Assembly (NCBI GenBank): GCA_003838065.1
Contig: QZAC01000022.1
Location: forward strand, 1 to 50,119
DNA: 50,119 bases
Direction of reading: 5' to 3'
DNA from: Methanocalculus sp. MSAO_Arc2
GTDB lineage: Archaea > Halobacteriota > Methanomicrobia > Methanomicrobiales > Methanocorpusculaceae
The notes beneath the pieces are model-generated. The model ran no database searches. It saw only the letters and a program-made list of their open reading frames with translations, and was not told the origin of the DNA. Made by a program: the position numbers and the translations under genes. How positions within the stretch are numbered: position 1 is the first letter of the stretch; each line of letters starts with the position of its first letter. Positions 47,885 through 50,119 of the stretch are shown piece by piece.

Positions 47885-48987
47885 TGGTGGCAACAGGGAA
47901 CAAGGCGGTTGCAGCTGCGGTGAAGGAAGCTAAACCTTCTGTTGTTGCCGCGTACCCGATCACCCCCCAGTCTGAGGTTGTCGAACAGATCGCAGAATAT
48001 GTCATGAGCGGCGAAATGCAGGCACGCTATATTCCTGTCGAGAGCGAACACTCCGCAATGACTGCCTGTATAGGTGCTTCCGTAACCGGTGTCAGGACAT
48101 TTACTGCAACCAGTTCGCATGGGCTTCTCTACATGCACGAGATGCTTCACTGGGCAGCTGGCGCCCGCCTCCCGATTGTGATGGCGAATATCAACCGGGC
48201 GCTTGGTCCAGGGTGGAATGTCTGGGCAGAGCATACTGATGCCTACTCACAGCGGGATTCCGGATGGCTTCAGTTTTTTGTTGCAGATGTCCAGGAAGCA
48301 TACGATACGACCCTGATGGCATTCCGGATCGCAGAAAATACCGGCATACTCCTGCCTGTTATGGTTAATCTTGACGGATTCCTCCTCTCCCACATCATGC
48401 AGTCCCTGGAAACAGTCGATCCGGGTGACTATCTCCCCCCGATGGTGCTCCCCCATGCAATAGACATCGATCATCCCGCCAGCTATGGCACGCTGACCGG
48501 CCCCCGGGATCACTTCAAATTCAGGTGGGAGATCGAACGGGCGATGCGCAACTCGCCGGCAGTTATCCGTGATGCTGAAGAGGAGTTTTCCAGGAGGTTT
48601 GGACGGAGCTATGGGCCAACTGAGGAGTACCTCTGCGAAGATGCAGATATTCTCATTCTCTCGCTTGGAACGCTTGGCAGAGAAGCCGAGGTTTCTGTTG
48701 ACATTCTCCGGAAGGAAGGTATAAAGGCCGGATCCATGCGTATCCGATGGTTCAGGCCGTTCCCGGATCTCGATCTGGGGAATCGGGATCTCGTTGTCAT
48801 CGATCGGGGCTACTCATTTGGATTTGGCGGGGTGCTAGCAGATTCCATTCGGTCACGGTATCGGGATGCGCAAATATATTCTGTTATCGCCGGGTTGGGC
48901 GGCCAAGAGGTCACCTATGACGATATCGCCTCCTTTGTCCGTGAACGAAAGATGGGTGACGAGTACTGGTTTGGGGTGGATGCCTGA
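47878..48987 (+). CDS. porA: Pyruvate/2-oxoacid:ferredoxin oxidoreductase, alpha subunit
   Basis: The subunit carrying the pyrimidine-side TPP contacts and the substrate pocket. The 369 residues comprise the N-terminal domain (AAYPITPQSEVVEQIAEYV, PVESEHSAMTACIGASVTG, TATSSHGLLYMHEMLHWAAG) and the C-terminal transketolase-like domain (SLGTLGREAEVSVDILRKEG, MRIRWFRPFPD). NINRALGPGWNVWAEHTDAYSQRDSGWLQFF and VNLDGFLLSH match pyruvate-type enzymes. ATG 47878 lies in the end of the beta gene (ATGCTGA, 7-nt overlap). Confidence 0.93.
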   Translation: MLMVATGNKAVAAAVKEAKPSVVAAYPITPQSEVVEQIAEYVMSGEMQARYIPVESEHSAMTACIGASVTGVRTFTATSSHGLLYMHEMLHWAAGARLPIVMANINRALGPGWNVWAEHTDAYSQRDSGWLQFFVADVQEAYDTTLMAFRIAENTGILLPVMVNLDGFLLSHIMQSLETVDPGDYLPPMVLPHAIDIDHPASYGTLTGPRDHFKFRWEIERAMRNSPAVIRDAEEEFSRRFGRSYGPTEEYLCEDADILILSLGTLGREAEVSVDILRKEGIKAGSMRIRWFRPFPDLDLGNRDLVVIDRGYSFGFGGVLADSIRSRYRDAQIYSVIAGLGGQEVTYDDIASFVRERKMGDEYWFGVDA

Positions 48988-49514
48988 TGTTTGAGATACG
49001 GATTCATTCCCGTGGTGGCCAGGGTGGTGTCACTGCTGCCAGTCTGATTGCCACTGCCGCGTTCCTTGACAAAAAACATGCGACTGCCGCACCCTTCTAT
49101 GGTGCTGAACGCCGGGGGGCGCCGGTAACGTCCTTTGTCAGGATCGATTGCGAGCCCATAAAGATATACTCGCAGATCAGATCGCCAGACCTGGTCATAG
49201 TCCTTGATGCAAGCATCATGGAAACTGTTGATGTCCTGCAGGGGATGCAGCCCGGGGGAACAGTACTGATCAACAGTCCTCACCCTGTGGATCTTCCAGG
49301 GGTCAACGTTTTGACAATCGATCTCACCGGGGTTGCACTTGCTGTTGATCTTGTGGTATCCGGAAGCCCGATCTTAAATACTCCTGTTCTTGGAGCACTG
49401 GCGAAGATGGGAGTTATCTCAAGAGATTCGGCAGAAAATGCGATTCGTAGTATGTTTGCTGATGAGCGTAATATCCGGGCAGCAGAGGCTGCCTATACGG
49501 AGCTGGTTGTATGA
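48987..49514 (+). CDS. porG: Pyruvate/2-oxoacid:ferredoxin oxidoreductase, gamma subunit
   Basis: The gamma subunit is needed for assembly and binds CoA-side elements of the complex. The 175 residues show EIRIHSRGGQGGVTAASLIA, FYGAERRGAPVTSFVRI, PDLVIVLDASIMETVDV and GSPILNTPVLGALAKMG, all typical. It starts at ATG 48987, sharing one base with the alpha stop (TGATG). In most methanogens this gene heads the cluster (gamma-delta-alpha-beta); here it follows beta and alpha. Confidence 0.94.
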   Translation: MFEIRIHSRGGQGGVTAASLIATAAFLDKKHATAAPFYGAERRGAPVTSFVRIDCEPIKIYSQIRSPDLVIVLDASIMETVDVLQGMQPGGTVLINSPHPVDLPGVNVLTIDLTGVALAVDLVVSGSPILNTPVLGALAKMGVISRDSAENAIRSMFADERNIRAAEAAYTELVV

Positions 49515-49756
49515 GTGATCCTGTTGCGATGAGCAGACCCGGGCCCGGGGCTGCTGGAAAAACCGGTGCATGGCGGACGTTTTGTCCGGTGGTGGATCGC
49601 GAGGCCTGCAATGCCTGCGGCCTCTGTGCGATGTACTGTCCGGACGGTTGTATCAATGACGATTTTGAGATCGATCTCACGTACTGCAAAGGGTGTGGGA
49701 TATGTGCCCAGGAATGCCCGAAAAAAGCGATCCGGATGGATCGTGAAGAGCAGTAA
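49511..49756 (+). CDS. porD: Pyruvate/2-oxoacid:ferredoxin oxidoreductase, delta subunit (2x[4Fe-4S] ferredoxin)
   Basis: An 81-residue ferredoxin subunit that passes electrons between the beta-subunit cluster and external ferredoxin. Two complete motifs are visible: CNACGLCAMYCPDG and CKGCGICAQECPKKA, each binding a [4Fe-4S] cluster. The N-terminal extension of about 30 residues (GAWRTFCPVVDRE) is usual. It overlaps the gamma gene by 4 nt and ends the operon; the T-rich stretch at 49762-49786 is a likely terminator. Confidence 0.95.
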   Translation: MSDPVAMSRPGPGAAGKTGAWRTFCPVVDREACNACGLCAMYCPDGCINDDFEIDLTYCKGCGICAQECPKKAIRMDREEQ

Positions 49757-49761
49757 AATCT

Positions 49762-49786
49762 TTTCCCTTTCTTTTCTGTTTATCCC
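49762..49786 (+). terminator. T-rich terminator of the por operon
   Basis: Repeated T-runs (CTTTTCCCTTTCTTTTCTGTTT) begin about 5 nt after the porD stop codon; typical for archaeal termination. Confidence 0.5.
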
Positions 49787-49805
49787 CACCTCTTGTTGAA
49801 GTAAG

Positions 49806-49857
49806 GTATTAATACTATTAGTTCGTCTATATCGGTACAGTTCGTTATATTACGAAC
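49806..49857 (+). promoter_or_regulatory. Promoter/operator region of fwdB with repeated GTTCGT half-sites
   Basis: GTTCGT-TATATT-ACGAAC (49840-49857) is a near-perfect 18-bp inverted repeat (6-bp arms, palindromic ATAT core). A second half-site GTTCGTCTATAT (49821-49832) lies 19 bp upstream in direct orientation. GTATTAATAC (49806-49815) is a further 10-bp palindrome. The TATAT cores may also serve as the TATA box, so a dimeric regulator bound here would cover the promoter. The arrangement resembles operators for metal- or oxyanion-sensing regulators, but the regulator is not known. Confidence 0.5.
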
Positions 49858-49870
49858 AAGAATCCGGATG

Positions 49871-49926
49871 GCGCCTCCGGGGGTATCAGAAAGATAAGCG
49901 GTTCCTTGTCATCTTCTCCGAGGCGC
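49871..49926 (+). promoter_or_regulatory. Folded 5' leader of fwdB
   Basis: GCGCCTC-c-GG (49871-49880) pairs with CCGAGGCGC (49918-49926) over 9 bp with one bulge, enclosing 37 nt in which AGATAAG can pair with CTT and ATCT. It ends about 15 nt before the GAGGA ribosome binding site (49941-49945). It could control translation of fwdB. I do not recognise it as a known riboswitch class. Confidence 0.4.
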
Positions 49927-49953
49927 GACCTGGAGATAGTGAGGAATACAACA

Positions 49954-50119
49954 ATGGCAAATATCGTATCAGATGTAATCTGCCCCTTCTGCGGGACACT
50001 CTGTGACGACATTGAAGTCGAGCTGAGTGACGACGGGAAAAAGATCCTGGAGGTCTATCATGCCTGTGCGATCGGTGCGGAGAAGATCCTTCATTCCCAG
50101 GCGGATGACCGGATCACCC
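49954..50119 (+). CDS. fwdB: Formylmethanofuran dehydrogenase subunit B, N-terminal part
   Basis: The catalytic subunit of the molybdenum or tungsten enzyme that reduces CO2 to formylmethanofuran, the first step of methanogenesis. Only 55 codons are in the window. They begin MANIVSDVICPFCGTLCDD and contain the [4Fe-4S]-binding cysteines in CPFCGTLCDD and a later Cys in HACAIGAEKIL, the N-terminal signature of FwdB/FmdB. ATG 49954 has GAGGA 8 nt upstream. The pterin and active-site Cys/Sec regions lie beyond the edge, so the W or Mo isoform cannot be told (fwdB or fmdB). The repeats and hairpin before it suggest regulated expression. Confidence 0.88.
   Translation, partial: MANIVSDVICPFCGTLCDDIEVELSDDGKKILEVYHACAIGAEKILHSQADDRIT

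Noticed and set aside
1..50119. CRISPR arrays, insertion sequences, integrases or attachment sites
   Set aside because: No regularly spaced repeats, transposase or integrase frames, or terminal inverted repeats were found; gene content is coherent chromosomal core.

Overview
The window is from a methanogenic archaeon, most likely of the order Methanomicrobiales. The evidence is the C-terminus of the euryarchaeal DNA polymerase D small subunit at the left edge and formylmethanofuran dehydrogenase subunit B at the right edge. Between them lie coenzyme F420 (cofH), archaeal riboflavin synthase, archaeal-type short PurA and Tsr3 genes, TATA-like boxes 25-35 nt upstream of starts that lack ribosome binding sites (leaderless genes), and Shine-Dalgarno sequences of the GGAGGTG type elsewhere. 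A lysine 2,3-aminomutase / beta-lysine acetyltransferase pair (ablA-ablB) points to N-epsilon-acetyl-beta-lysine as an osmolyte, so the organism probably tolerates salt. A halotolerant genus such as Methanocalculus would fit, but the genus cannot be fixed from the sequence alone. I see no insertion sequence, integrase, tRNA, rRNA or CRISPR array; this is mostly ordinary chromosome.

Layout. 1-5 kb: end of polB, a K+-dependent-type membrane pyrophosphatase behind a strong hairpin, MgtE, and a DUF4349 lipoprotein. 5-7.5 kb: NAD operon nadX-nadA-nadC. 7.7-10.5 kb: a cupin, then ablA-ablB. 10.7-15.7 kb: ROK sugar kinase, membrane protein, methyltransferase remnant, YkgJ-type cysteine-cluster protein with an apparent CTG start, and an Nramp-like transporter fused to a LytS-type 5TM domain. 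15.7-19.1 kb: Tsr3, a TudS-like/nucleoside deoxyribosyltransferase fusion, and an ADP-forming acyl-CoA synthetase with beta domain first. 19.2-25 kb: two PEGA surface proteins, a YgiQ-type radical SAM enzyme with a small upstream-coupled ORF, and a HTH-PAS regulator. 25.1-25.5 kb: a gene-free stretch with a 14-bp perfect long-range stem, a candidate structured RNA. 25.5-33.7 kb: cofH with signal peptidase; purA-Trm112-DUF7524-cbiB; pdxST; and a four-gene DUF1805/iron-sulfur flavoprotein/DUF123/MBL run. 33.7-38.7 kb: thiC, purE, and an aminotransferase-ribC-ribH-aminotransferase operon. 38.7-45 kb: CDF transporter, anti-sigma-type ATPase with an orphan small gene, exported acetolactate decarboxylase, and a Yip1/surface protein/ABC exporter operon. 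45-50 kb: GDP-mannose pyrophosphorylase/isomerase, a pyruvate-type oxidoreductase operon in the order beta-alpha-gamma-delta, then fwdB behind an operator-like inverted repeat and a folded leader.

How the genes work together. Much of the window is cofactor supply for methanogenesis and autotrophy: NAD (nadXAC), pyridoxal phosphate (pdxST), thiamine (thiC, which serves the TPP-dependent oxidoreductase at the end), riboflavin (ribCH), which through the shared ribityl precursor connects to F420 (cofH), and the corrinoid lower-ligand arm (cbiB). The right end joins CO2 reduction (Fwd/Fmd) to acetyl-CoA carboxylation (Por). The left part carries ion and osmotic homeostasis (pyrophosphatase, MgtE, ablAB). 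The most unusual items are three domain fusions, the candidate structured RNA at 25.2-25.4 kb, the operator/leader before fwdB, and several small ORFs with good local signals.
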